Positions 1 to 11,659 of a stretch of DNA of 64,000 nucleotides are shown here, in pieces (position 1 is the first letter of the stretch; every line of letters starts with the position of its first letter). The notes beneath the pieces were generated by a model. It saw only the letters and a list, made by a program, of their open reading frames with translations. It was not told the origin of the DNA and did not search any database. The stretch spans positions 23,024,001 through 23,088,000 of the forward strand of contig NC_072893.1 of NCBI RefSeq assembly GCF_027943255.1, in the 5' to 3' direction. The translations under genes were made by a program, and so were the position numbers. Source of the DNA: Anastrepha obliqua. Its lineage: Eukaryota > Arthropoda > Insecta > Diptera > Tephritidae.

Positions 1-2
1 TC

Positions 3-520
3 TACCTCGGCTGCCCTATCGTGACAGACGGCGGATCGGATGGAGATGTCAATTGGAAGCTAAACAAAGCAAATACGGTGTTCGAGCGAATGCATACAGT
101 ATGGACGAGTTTGCAGATCTCCAGACGTACTAAACAGGGAATATTCAGTTGATGTGTGAAGTCAATATTGTTGTACGAAAGTAAAACATGGCTGGTATCC
201 AACACCATCACTCAGAGGCTACAATTTTGCGTCATTAAATGCCTTCCCATCATCTGTGGCACATTCTGGCCGAACACCATCAGCAACGACGCGCTGTGGA
301 GTTCAACGCGTGAGGAGCCCATCCGATATCAAATCAAACCCAGAAAGTGGCGATGGATAGGTCACACGCTTAGAAAACCACCAGATAGCATCACGAGAAT
401 GGCACTGGACTGGAACACGCAAGGAAGCAGAGATCACGTTCGGCCAAAGATCACTTGGCGAAGGTCGATGTTGTGCGAGCTAGCAGATGCCGACATCATC
501 GAAACATCTAACAGAAGTGT
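3..520 (+). mobile_element. LINE reverse transcriptase C-terminal fragment (RTE/CR1-like)
   Basis: Frame 3 opens with YLGCPIVTDGG, passes a TGA at 150-152, then gives KSILLYESKTWLV, a cysteine-bearing stretch, RKWRWIGHTLRKP and WNTQGSRDHVRPKITWRRS. This order (YLG motif, LLYGSETW, RRKWRWIGHTLRK, GRPK-TWRR) is typical of the end of the single ORF of RTE/CR1-like LINEs that carry an AP endonuclease. The catalytic core would lie before the window edge and is not seen. Homology fades near 500; the reading frame running to 632 past that point looks like chance. The in-frame stop makes it a dead copy. Clade assignment is from memory of motifs. Confidence 0.75.
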
Positions 521-2112
521 AAGAGCCAATGATATATTTACATATTTTTTAATTTCAAAAAATTTCGACATCTTCCAAGCCGACTCGAATGAGCAACTTA
601 ATGCTTCACAAGTCGAAGTCATCACACGGTAGATGTCGCCACTGACAAGGTGGTTCATAATTAACAAATCGGACTAGTTCTGGACTAGCAATTTGTGTGA
701 CGAAATCAAGTTTTCGCTGCAGGGAAAAGCCGCTATTTCTGTGTGTCTATTCGTGTTTTAGAGATAAAAAAAAAAATAAAAATAAAAATTATCCTACAGA
801 AAACCACCCCAACGCGGCGACCTTTATTGAAATATGCAGCAACAACAGAAGCCGCATTACGTGGGTCTGTCTGTCTGCTCATGTGCCTACATACTCGTAT
901 ATGAGTGTTTAACAGCGATGACGCGTCGTGCCATAGGGCAGGGTTGTTCCTCACCCACCCCCTCGTACCACACCGTCTCCATCGTCTCGATTTCCCTTAT
1001 GGTTTATTAGCGTTCGGCGTGTTTCAGCTGTCGAACCACTGCCACGCCATGCCACTGTAATGCGCATTCCAATTTCAAAATTCCAATTGCCCCTTTACCT
1101 GCCCAACGAGGTGCGTTTGTGTGTGCGCTTGGCGTTTCCCAAAAAAATTCAGCTGCTCATAAGCACTTTTTCACTTAATAATACTATTTTTGTAAATGAT
1201 TCCAATTAGAAATTGCAATAAAGTGCGTTTGAAACAGAGCGCAGAGCAAAGCCAGCCAGCCAGCCAGCCAGCCGGCCAACCAGTCCTCTTCGGTGGTGGT
1301 TTATGGTTTTCCACGATAATCGTTAAATGTTTCGTTTATGTTTTGGCCGATCGGGCTGGTGTTTCACTTGGCTGACTTTGATGTGGTTGTTTGGTGGAAT
1401 GGAATTTTTAGGGGTGCAAAGGTAGGCAAATCATTGAAGGCATACGTAGGAACGCAGCAGTTAGGCGATATGTGGTCGTGAGCATTGAACTTCTTCAAAA
1501 ATTCTGGAATGTTGGTAAAGTAAATCGTCCTGCTAGCGCACATAGTTTCAATTCAAATGGAAATGTTTACATTTGTTCACATCTGAAACATTTGAATGGA
1601 GCTGAGCTGAGTAGGACAAAAGAAGTTGGCGTTCAGTTTGAAATTTCTTTTTTTTCAAGTTCTTGATTAGGACTATTAGTTGGTGAGGTCATTGTTCAAT
1701 CACTTGGTCACTCACAGAATTCACTCATGCACACAAACAGGAAAAGAAAGGAAAGGGAAAAATTTACGCTGCCAATTACTAAATTCTGCATTTTCACTCA
1801 ACTGAGCAAACTGAGCGAAATTTCAAAGCACTTTTAGTGTCCTTTTTTTTTGAAAAATACCATTGTTATAATTTTCCACAAAGGTGAATGCACTCTGCAT
1901 GAAATGGGCAATGGAAATCGACAAAGGTGTAATGCAAGAAAATTTGGAAATTTTATATGGTATTAGGCTTTGAAAGATCACTGAAGATCAACGTGAAATA
2001 ACTGGGTATGTATGTGTGTATGTAAATGTGCGCGATCAATTGAGAGTGTGTGGTGTGCATGTATGCACGTCCGTGAGAAACGAATATATGTATGTAGTTT
2101 TATGCATGTATC
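521..2112. other. Unassigned AT-rich non-coding stretch
   Basis: I see no gene or transposon. The reading frames are short and lack recognisable domains. The only notable features are a CAGC run at 1251-1273 and a TATG/TGTA-rich patch at 2007-2110. Confidence 0.5.
1251..1273. repeat. (CAGC)n microsatellite
   Basis: About six perfect CAGC/GCCA units precede a GGCC interruption. Confidence 0.9.
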
Positions 2113-2114
2113 TA

Positions 2115-2288
2115 CAGGGTGGCGCAAACTTAATCATCTAATTTGTTTTTGAATCACCTTTTTCCTATGTGAAAATAAAAAAAAATTTGAGTAATTAAAA
2201 TCTTTATTTTGACCTTTACGCAGTTCATTGCTTGTCTATTTGTATACTCTAAGTCTTCCGATAGGGTGACTAATTTGGCGCCATCTTG
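2115..2288. mobile_element. Possible short TIR element (GGGTGGCGCAAA ends)
   Basis: The left end reads CAGGGTGGCGCAAACTTAAT. The reverse complement of the right end reads CAAGATGGCGCCAAATTAGT. They match over about 25 bp allowing two 1-bp gaps. The 170-bp interior is AT-rich without coding sequence, as in a MITE. A clean target duplication is not visible: TA sits beside the left end, and TTTA beside the right. The same terminal motif occurs at 29252 and in the array at 51830-52150. Confidence 0.4.
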
Positions 2289-2364
2289 TTTATCCATTTA
2301 GGAAAGCCACTCGCATTAATTCTGAGCTGACACTGCATAAATATGAAGATTATATAATATTTAT

Positions 2365-2365
<1 letters not shown>

Positions 2366-2401
<36 letters not shown>
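2366..2401. repeat. CATA/CA microsatellite
   Basis: A short CATA run passes into about 13 CA units. Confidence 0.9.
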
Positions 2402-2405
<4 letters not shown>

Positions 2406-3752
2406 ATGAATGAATTGGTAGGCAGTTGAATGTTGACAGCTGCGTTTATTGTAGGTAAATCTATTAACGTTTCAAAGCAAAATCAATTTTTTTAGTATTC
2501 TATAGAATAAATGACGAAACATCATATAGATAAGAATTGAATAAAAATTCCGAAAAATTTTAGAACGATTGGTCTATAACTTTTTAGGCTAGAATGCCCA
2601 CCAGTTGAAAAAAAAAATAGTTTCGAGAAAAACGTCATTCTAACTAACGCGCGCTACAGTACGGAACCGACGGGCAGTCACTTAAGTGCTCATAGAATCG
2701 GGAATAATGCGAATTTCGCTTCAAAATTTTTACCATATATTCTTGAGTAGTTATACTAACGATTTATGCATTAAAAAAAATCGATTTTTTGATCGATCTA
2801 AACTGGTTTCCCCCCTTAAGATTATTTTAGTAGAAATCCTCAACCTCTTCAAAAACAACAACATACATGCATTGAGGTTTCGAAAAACCGGCGCATAGAA
2901 CCAGAATTGAAAGCCGATATTAGAAATTTTAGTAGATGGATTGCGATGCTGCGACACCAGCCGTGGTACTTTTCTGCTTAGTCACAGTTGCAAAAATGTA
3001 GCTTTGAAATTCCAATTATGACAGCTTTGCCGTTCGCACGGTTTTACGATACATCGAAAGAAGGCCTTGCTCACACTCAAATTTCATTTAAAACTATCAA
3101 TTAATCACCAACCAATTACTTCCATTATCCCAGCCATGCTGATGGTAAATAATTGCTTGGTATCTTCCACTTGTAGCAAAGGGCGAACTATGGTCGCTTA
3201 CGTTTAAGATATTATTTATTCAAATGCTCTTTAGCAATTTGTTCCCATTTAAAACTTTTATTCAAAAACTCCATTTATCTTCAATGCAATATTTACGCAT
3301 TTCTATGAGAGCGAAAATTTTTGATACATGAACAATTTCCTTTAAAGCCACCGCTGCCAACTCAGAGAATAGTACAAAACACACTTCCTTGTTACATCAA
3401 TGAGCTAATTTATCCGCGCTCACAATAAATTATTTTGCGCCTCTAGTGATGAAAGCAAATAAAATGGCAAACATGTGTTGATCAACGCAAAATGCCTAAT
3501 TAAATACTAATAGTTGTATGTATCCATCCTTGTCTAGCACACGCATTTTATAATAAAATCAGCTGATTTTATGTGCACCAAAACTTCGCGAGTAAGAATA
3601 TTTGCCTTATTTTTGTGTGGATTTCGAGAATCGCACACAGGATCTTCTCAGCGGCTTTCACATATTTTAGCATCGAACACAAATATGTAAAGGGCTGTGA
3701 ATAGGCTAACGTTTTTTTGGGTAAATGAAATCCCAATTTAACAAAGAAAATG
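2402..3752. other. Non-coding stretch with one TTAA-type transposon end
   Basis: Mostly featureless. At 2770-2819 the sequence ends in CCCCCTTAAG after a TCGATTTTTTGATCGATC stretch. Read on the minus strand it begins TTAAGGGGGGAAACCAGTTT, which resembles the terminus of the TTAA element at 40321. No partner end was found, so this may be a remnant. The frame at 2686-2898 shows no domain. Confidence 0.4.
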
Positions 3753-5470
3753 GGTGGCAATCCTACTTAAAAATATTTCTAAACCAAAGCTGACAAAAAC
3801 ACATTTCCCTTTGCAGAGGTATTGCAATACTTAATTAATTTGTAAGAAAAAAAATAGTTGGCAACCCTATTCAAAGATATTTGTAAATTATAGCAGACAA
3901 TAATACATTGCATTGCACTATTTTATTCAATTTGTTAGCAATAAGAAATAGTTGGCAACTCTATTCACAGATATTATAGTTCTAAATTAAAACGGACACA
4001 AATCCATTTCATTTTACTGAGGCAGGCCATATTTTTGTTTACTTTTTATAAATAATAAAAAATGGTTGGCAACCCTATTCAAAGACATTTCTAAAGTAAA
4101 AAAGATTATTGCAAAATTTTATTCAATTTTTAAAATAAAAAAATTTTAATAATCAAATAATATTTGGCAACCCTATCAACGATATTTCTAAATTAAAGCC
4201 GACAGAAATATAATTTCGTTTTAGAAGGAAATTGTAATATTTTATTTAATTTTTAAATAATCCAAAAAAAATTGTTGACGACCCTATCCAAAGATGTTTT
4301 GAAATTAAAATTTTCAAAAACATATTTTGTTTTATAGATTTATTGCAATATTTTATTTCATTTGTAAATAATAACACACTTTTTTTTAAATAGTTGGCAA
4401 CCCTATTCAAAAAAATATTTATTCAAAGATAGATATATATTAAAGCAGACAAAATACGTTTAATTTTACAGAGGCATTGCAATACTTTATTTAATTTGTA
4501 TGTAACAAAAAAGATAGTTGGCAACCTTATCCAAATATATGTCTAAAATAAAGCAGACACAAATCCATTTCATTTTACAGAGGTACTGCAATATTTCATT
4601 TTATTTATAAATAATAAAAATAAAAAAAATAAAACTATTTGGCAACCACATGCAAAGATATATTAAAATTAAAATTGAAAAAAATAAATTTTATTTTATA
4701 GAATTATTGCAATATTTTATTTTATTTGTAAATAACAATTTGGTTTTTAAATAGTTGGCAACCCTATTCAAAAAGATATTTATTCAAAGATAGATATATA
4801 TTAAAGCAGGCAAAATACGTTTACTTTTACAGAGGCATTGCAATATTTTATTTAATTTGTGTGTAATAAAAAAGATAGTTGGCAACCTTATTCAAATATG
4901 TTTCTAAATTAAAGCAGACAAAACTCTATTTCAATTTACAGAGACATTGTAATATTTTATTTTATTTGTAAGTAATAAGAAAATAGTTGGCAACCCTATT
5001 CAAAGATAATTCTAAAGTAAAACATAAAAAAATGCATTTCATTTAGAGGTATTGAAATGTTCTATTTAATTTTTAAATACTGAAAAAATAAATGTCGGCA
5101 AATCTATCCAAAGATATTTCGCAATTAAAATTTTCAAAAACACATATCATTTTACAGAATTATTGCAATATTTTATTGAATTTTAAAATAATAAAAATAT
5201 AAAAATTTAAAATTGTTGGCAACCCTACCCAAAGATATTTCTAAATTAAAGCAGACAAAACTACATTTCATTTTACAGAGGTATTGAAATATTCTATTTC
5301 ATTTGTAAATAATAAAAAAAGTATTTAAAAAAAGTTGGCAACCCTATTAAAATGTGTTTCTAAATTAGAGTAGACAAAAATACACTTAATTTTTCAGAGG
5401 CAGTGAAATATTTAATTCAATTCGTAAGTAATAAAAAAATGTTGGCAACTCTCATCTGCTGGCAACCCTA
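3753..5470 (+). repeat. Tandem array A, ~113 bp monomer, TTGGCAACCCTAT core
   Basis: Core starts lie near 3753, 3857, 3951, 4065, 4163, 4274, 4393, 4517, 4638, 4754, 4878, 4986, 5094, 5215, 5334 and 5441, giving spacings of 94-124 bp. Each monomer runs: GTTGGCAACCCTATTCAAAG, then ATATTTCTAAATTAAAGCAG, ACAAA, a T-rich tract, TTTTACAGAGG, TATTGCAATATTTTATTT and an A-rich spacer. Neighbours are strongly diverged, but blocks about 361 bp apart (4408 and 4769) are nearly identical, indicating a three-monomer higher-order unit. Degenerate core remnants continue at 5459, 5560 and 5690. No coding sequence. Confidence 0.9.
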
Positions 5471-7739
5471 TTTTTTTTAAGTAAAACTGCTAAAAATACT
5501 TTCCATACGACAATTATATCGTGTAATTGTTTTTACTTTTAAAATAATTTAAAACAAGGTGGTAACCTTAGACAAAGTAGGACACAAACCGTCGATCGCT
5601 CGTCTTGTGTTTGCTATCTACACATATACATTCGTATAGTGTTTCAACATTTTACATAATTAAAAAATAAATATTTTTATTGCAGACTAATAGGCCACCC
5701 TATTCAAAAATATCTCTGAATTGCAGTTGGCAAAAAGCAAAAATTTAAAGCAAATTCGCCTCAATTTGAGCGGTTATTCATTATGCTAAATACCTATGAT
5801 AATTCTTAGTGGGATTGTTTCCTAAGTTATGGAGTGGTTGCTGTAACAAGTAACCAGAGGTCTAACAAATTAGTACCACAATTCTCCGTTACTTTGCTGT
5901 GAATAATGATAACACATGTCGACACAAGTTTTTAGTGAAGAACCTTCGAAAAATCGTAGCCTAGTTTTTGACACTAAAAGTCAATCAAATATTGCCAGCC
6001 TAAGTAATCAATGCAAGAGCATCCTAAAGAGATGCCTGGAAAGCCGATTTCTATGTGCATACCTTTGGCCATGACAAAAATGGAAAACTAAGTAAAATTA
6101 ATTTAAATATTAAGTAATAAAATTGCAAAGAAATCGGTGAAAGATGCAAACAACAGCGTAGAGAAAAAATTATCTCCTTCATTTGCACTGAGGGAAGTGA
6201 AAACACCTGCCCTGTGAATGCTAAAATATTTGTCAAAGCAGCTTAAGAAAACAAGCAAAATAAGAAAAAAAACCTTTGAAATACTTGTCGTAATGCTTAG
6301 AAAAATGTCGCATAGCCTGCGAACACAAGCGCTTAATTTTAGCAGACACACATACCTACATACATACATAAATACACACATACATACATGGACTTGTACC
6401 CACTCACATACTTGCAGACTTTTTAAAAATTATTTTGATAACTTGCGTTTGCGCAACAAACGAGCGCGAACAAAACAACATTTCAAACCATATCGCAGCT
6501 TTGCCAAACTGCATGCGAATACATGCAGCTGCACCTATACATACATACGCACAGCATATTTGAACAGCCAAACGCACGCACATGCAATGCGCCATATGTG
6601 CAGCGCAATGCTAGGGCACCCCACTTTCGCAGTCAGTCACAGCGCCGGCAGCAAGGACGACAATGACGAATAACAAACAAGTAAGCAACATGCAACACAA
6701 CAGAAAAACAACAACAACAGCAACAGCAATAATAACTGTTACACCAACTGCCATTGAAAGCGCTGGGAAATGTGAAAATGTAAGCAAATGCGTCACGGTG
6801 TGGTGCCGGTTCTCCCTGGTCCTTTGCAAGCGGCTTGTAACTTTGCAAACACTCAACATTCAAATAGCCTTGCAACAGGATGAATACGTTTACGCGGTGC
6901 GGGGAAGCAACAACAATACCACCTTGCTTTACTTTGATACACGCGCAAGCCGCTGTTGTTCCATTGCCTGGGGTGTTTCTTGTGCACGTTTGAGTTGCAT
7001 AGTAAACATAGTACGTACATACATAGTAATCGTGCGCTATGCGTTCCTGTCGTTTGACAGAAGCTAACGGAAGTCAACAGAATGCACGAAATGATGGCGG
7101 CGCAAAAGTGAGTTTACGACGGAGTGGAGAATGCAGGGAGACGCATTTTTCAAATTCCATGCAACATTTTAACGGTGACGAGTACGTGTTTTTTGGTTTT
7201 GTAAATGTATGAGTGTGTGTCTGTTTTTTTGCTCAAAGTACACACACATGCCCTCGCTTAGGTACACACTAATACACACACACACACGTACAAAGTAAGC
7301 GCGGTGAATGAAAAGCGCATAATTTTGTGTATATTTAGCGTACAATAAATGATTGCATTTGGAATAAATGGATGGGTGTTTGTGTGGCGTATACCTATAT
7401 ACATAGATATGTGTGTGTGTATGTATATGTCCTTATATGTCAAAAAATTTTGAATTTTGCGTTTATTGGCCTCGCTGTATTTATAAAAAATGAAGCAACC
7501 ACGCAAAAAGGCTCTACTCTCCGCTTCATGACTGACCTCAAAGTGTGATTTAAAAGGGTCGCAAGCGTCCAGATTCGGCTATCGCGCCATGAGTAAATTG
7601 TGTCATATAGTAAATACACTTTTTCCGAGACAGCAGCAAACATCTCTACGGCATTTTTATTGCTTTGTATGTTCTACAAGGAGGCTCTGCTCACCCTAAG
7701 ATAGATTTTTTTGATCTGGAAAATTTCATACCTAAGTAC
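5471..7739. other. Non-coding stretch with microsatellites
   Basis: No gene or transposon recognised. CATA/CA runs occur at 6346-6389, 7020-7030 and 7262-7290, and a CAA/CAG-rich patch at 6700-6735. The frame at 6218-6673 is His/Thr-rich because it crosses the CATA repeats and is not credible as protein. Confidence 0.5.
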
Positions 7740-7861
7740 ATACAGGTTGAACGATATGAAGTGTTACCTATTCAAAACACCATAACTTTTTTGTGTGAAA
7801 TTAGTTTTTATTGATTTCAAAGGCAAGATTGTTTAAAAATAATTAAAAGTGTAAGACATAT

Positions 7862-8890
7862 TCACTTTAGCTCGATATGACCACCTTTTGCCTTGACTAT
7901 AGCCTTCAAACGGTAAAAAAATTAGTTGCATCCTGCACGAATGTGATCTTGAGGTACTTTGGCCCATTCTCGTATAATCGCTTTTTTCAGCGCATCCTTA
8001 CTGGCATATTTTTTAGTCCTCACCCTGCTCTCCAAAATGGACCAGATAGAATAGTCCATCGGATTTACGTCTGGCGAATTCGAAAGCCATTGTGTGGACG
8101 AAATGAAGTGTGGAACATGATTTTTTAACCATTTTTGGTTCACACGAGCTTTTTGAGACGGTGCCGAGTCCTGTTGGATCGTCCATGGTCTACGACCGAA
8201 ATGTTTGCGTGCCCACGGCTCTAAAGCAGCTTCTAAAACATTTTCCCGATAATAAGTCGCATTCACTTTGACACCGGGCACGATAAAAATGATTGGAGAG
8301 CGTCCATCAGCGGTCACTGCGTCCCAAACCATTACTTGCGATGGGAAATTGCTTCGAGTGGCCATACGTAGGCTCAAATTCTCGTATGAGCGTTCGGTCA
8401 AGTAAACACGATCGTTTTGAGTGCTTATGAACTGCTCAATAGGGAAATTTTTTTAATCAGAAAACACAATGTTAAGAAATTCGGCACGTTCGTGCAAGCG
8501 CAACAACTCCTTTGCTCCTTCGCACCGAACTTTTTTTGCTGGGGTGAAAGATCGTGTACTTTTTGGAACTTGTAAGCCTTGACCTTGAGCTCATTTTTCA
8601 ATATGCGTCGAATGCTGTCTTGCGATATTTTCATTTCTTTGGCCATTTTTCTTCCACTTCGACGCGGATTTCATTCAAGTCGAGCCTTCACTTTCCCAAC
8701 TATTTCTGGCGTTGTTGCGGTTTTTTTTGGTCCACCTTCTTAGCGTTTTGCTACCAGTATTATTGTAACGTTTTATAGTGCAATACACAAACATTTTATT
8801 CACTTTGAGGTGACTGAGCTCACGAACAACGGCTGGTTGTGATTTTTCAGCCAAATTTAACGAAATCGCATTATTACGTTTGAATTCCAT
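7862..8890 (-). pseudogene. Tc1/mariner-family transposase, maT-like (D37D), broken
   Basis: The minus strand from the ATG at 8890 gives MEFKRNNAISLNLAEKSQ, an HTH region (GGPKKTATTPEIVGKVKARL, then KEMKISQDSIRRILK), and the catalytic domain. Visible catalytic residues are D in FSD, D in QQDSAPS, and D in SPDVNPMDYSIW, with 37 residues between the last two. This fits the maT (D37D) group. Breaks are a frameshift near 8745, a TGA after KARLE, a frameshift near 8510, a TAA just after FSD, and a TAA at 7922-7924 with the true C-terminus (RLKAIVKAKGGHIELK) in another frame. The downstream end may reach about 7745. The upstream TIR is not visible because a LINE abuts the start codon. Confidence 0.85.
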
Positions 8891-8898
8891 CACAGAAA

Positions 8899-9335
8899 AG
8901 GTTAGGTTAGGTTGACCTGGCTGACTGAAAGTCATCACGTAGACCTATTGGTTATTGTTTTTGTAACGGCATAAACATTTTCCATACATATACGGGGAAT
9001 GCTGCTGAGGTGACAGTCCTTGGCTGGATATAAATCCGGGTCGTTCCGGTTACGTAGACTGTCTTGGGAACATTAAACTTATTGGTCCCTAGTGTTATCA
9101 GATGGAGCTAGACCTTTGCGTTTCTTTGTAGTAGACATCTTGTAATACGTCTGCGTATTTTGCGAATCTAAATAAACTCTGAAGCTCTAACACCGAGAGT
9201 CATTCTAACTTCTCATATTGTAAAGTTCCTGAGCATTTCAATCTGCTTCTAGCTAACGCAGGGCAAGAACATAGAAGGTGTTCTAGCGTTTCACTCTCTT
9301 CCAGTTCATTGCAAAATCTGCAGCTCGATAAATAA
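8899..9335 (-). mobile_element. LINE ORF2 C-terminus and 3' UTR, 5'-truncated
   Basis: On the minus strand the sequence reads CRFCNELEESETLEHLLCSC PALA (a Cys/His cluster after an RNase H domain). It continues with stops into a 3' UTR containing TTATATCCAGCC and a CCCCGTATATGTATGG palindrome-like stretch. The 3' terminus is (CCTAA)2CC at 8899-8914. It joins the maT start-codon region directly, so the LINE inserted there or the two were brought together. The same 3' UTR occurs on the plus strand at 31270-31380. Confidence 0.75.
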
Positions 9336-11292
9336 CAAGAAGAAGAAAATTTTAATTATTTAATACACGAAAACGCTTTTCATATTAACTTCTCAACTCT
9401 GCTCCCTGCGACTGGCTCCCACTCTCCTATAGCTCAACAATTTTTAACAGCTCAGATATTACTGCGTTTTTAAGGTTCCGAAGATGAATTAGACGCGGAT
9501 GAATATGTGGGTTTACGTATGATAAGTGTGTATGTGTGTATATGTGTATGCATGTATGTATGTTTGTTCTTATATCCACAGTTAACAAGCCAGCAAATTA
9601 TTAGCTGCACTTTAATAGCCATCCAAAGGCAACCAACTAACTAATGCCACAGCAAACCTATTTAAAAGGCCATCAACAAAATGTTATTATAATTATTATT
9701 GTCAGCTATCGGTTGATGGAGCATTTGCATGCATGCAACAGACTCGTATTTACAAATCCCCACATACATACATATTTACATGTGCATAGTACGGGCGCAC
9801 GGCTTACGTGGCAAGGCAATGCTGCAAACTGCAAGAATATTCCCATTAAAAACTGCTCGTTTTCATAGGTAGTCTTGTTGTTGCTGTTGCTTGTTTTTTT
9901 TTTTTTGTTTTTCATTATGTTCATACTTTTCTTAGTTGCATGTCAATGCCATTGAGTGGACGAGTGAGTATCCGACGCAATGATTGTTGGTGGTGCCGCT
10001 GCAAGATTTTGATTGGTTTGCCGGCAAACATGCCATCGTAGCTGAGGCCGCCTTAAGCTGCTCCAGCAGACTGGCTTGAATGGTTAATATTTGTTTTTTT
10101 TTTCTTCTTTGCTCACCACACCACCAAATATGCCAAACATAAAACATTTACAAGCTGCGGATATCTTGCTAAGCTCAACTCTCTCAAGTCCACCAATTGA
10201 GATGCAACATTTCCCCAATTGATATGCCAATGGAGGCATAAATGAAATTAAATGGTCAGCATGTTGAAGCTATTTGCATAAGGAGATTTCGTGTACAAAG
10301 CAGTAGCACGCATAAAATAACAAATATACACACACACACACACATGCATCTGTGATGTAAGCTGCTAGACACAGACTGGTTATTTTGTCACACAAAAGGC
10401 GCTCGACGACGACGTTAATCCTAGCAACGAATTGTAAAGGCACTGATGATCAGGAAAGCCATTTCTAAATAGGTACGTCGGTCAGCTCAAATGTCTGTTG
10501 GTTTCGTTTGACTGCCATTCGTTTGTCTGTCTGTCCATACGTTTTTTGGTTGTAAGGTATGGCGTTGATTGCCATTTAATTGATGGTCAATTTTAGTTTG
10601 GCGCTTTGCCATTCGCCAACATTCAACTTGACCGAGGAGTGCAGGCAGTAATGTGTCAAAGGAAACGTAGACCTTTGCAGACAGGCAAAGTAAGTGGTGG
10701 GTAGGTACGAGTATATTTGGTAAAGAAGAAGCGATTAACCCGAAAGCTGTTGTGTTCGTCGTTAAACAAGTTTGGATTATACTCGTACTCCACAACAAAA
10801 AGCAGCCGTACTTCGGTCGCTGCAACCTCCAACCGGTTTGATTCTTCTGCAACTCATAACCATCGGTACCATCAGCTTAAGGTAGCACTTCTCTGCTGCA
10901 TCTTCTTCTTCAGCTATTTTTTCATTTGCTATCAGCTTTACCATCTTACAGTTGCTTCATGCAAATGCAGGCGTGCATACAAATAGACGTACGGACAAAT
11001 GCATTACACTCGACTGCTGTCATTGGTTGTGGCAAGCTGAAATATTGCAAACAATTTATTTTGACAAGTGATGCGTTTTAATTAATTGTTATTCAAATTT
11101 GAATATTTAACAAATTATTTGAACGCCTTTATTGCTATGTAAATTTGTAATACTTGCCACAAAGTGTTGAAGAAAATAATAAAATTCATGCGAAATGAAA
11201 ATTAAACTTCAATGACCAAATACTTTTGGCATAGATGACAAGCCCTGCAGCAAATCCGTTAGTTACCCGATTGAAGAGCTTCGGGTGGACTT
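9336..11292. other. Non-coding stretch
   Basis: No gene or transposon recognised. It holds TATG/TGTA-rich sequence at 9525-9565, a T tract at 9893-9906 and a CA run at 10327-10344. The frame at 10487-10852 has no recognisable domain. Confidence 0.5.
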
Positions 11293-11606
11293 ACAAAAAA
11301 ACAAAAAAAAAAAAATTCGCGCGTACACTTCTGTTAGGTGTTTGGCCGAGGTCCTCCTCCTATTTGTGGCGTGCGTCTTGATGTTGCTCCACACAATGGA
11401 GGGAGCTACAGTTAAAAAGCCGACTCCAAACGGCAAATATTTCTTATGAGGCACAAATGCACTCGGAGGTTTGCCATTGCCTGCCGAGGAGGGACCATTA
11501 GTGGATACAACTTTTTTTATCACTTGGTGTTTCATGCCCGAATTCTCGAACCCGTGCCCTTCAGAATGGTATGTCTCGCACCAACCTATTCAGCTAGAGC
11601 GGCCCG
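11293..11606 (-). mobile_element. tRNA-derived SINE, near full length
   Basis: On the minus strand the head GGGCCGCTCTAGCTGAATAG GTTGG contains a pol III A-box-like sequence (11581-11596). GGTTCGAGAAT (11542-11552) matches the tRNA B box. The body then has ATGAAACACCAA, GGCAATGGCAAACCTCCGAG, a GAGTCGGCTT stretch, AACATCAAGACGCACGCCAC, GGAGGAGGACCTCGGCC and GTGTACGCGCGAATT, and ends in an A/T tail. I recognise this layout as a repeat common in tephritid sequence, from memory. Related copies are at 20576 (plus) and 47339 (minus). Confidence 0.8.
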
Positions 11607-11659
11607 ACTTCATCATCATATTGGCATAACAGCCCGGTGTGGGCCATTGCGTCCTCTAC

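Noticed and set aside
3753..5470. CRISPR array
   Set aside because: Repeat units are 94-124 bp, diverged, with no constant short repeat and unique spacer layout; a eukaryotic satellite.
6218..6673. 151-codon frame with His/Thr-rich stretches
   Set aside because: The His/Thr runs are translated CATA microsatellite; no domain on either side.
8899..8914. Telomeric TTAGG-type repeat
   Set aside because: Only two or three units, joined to a LINE 3' UTR; better explained as the LINE tail.
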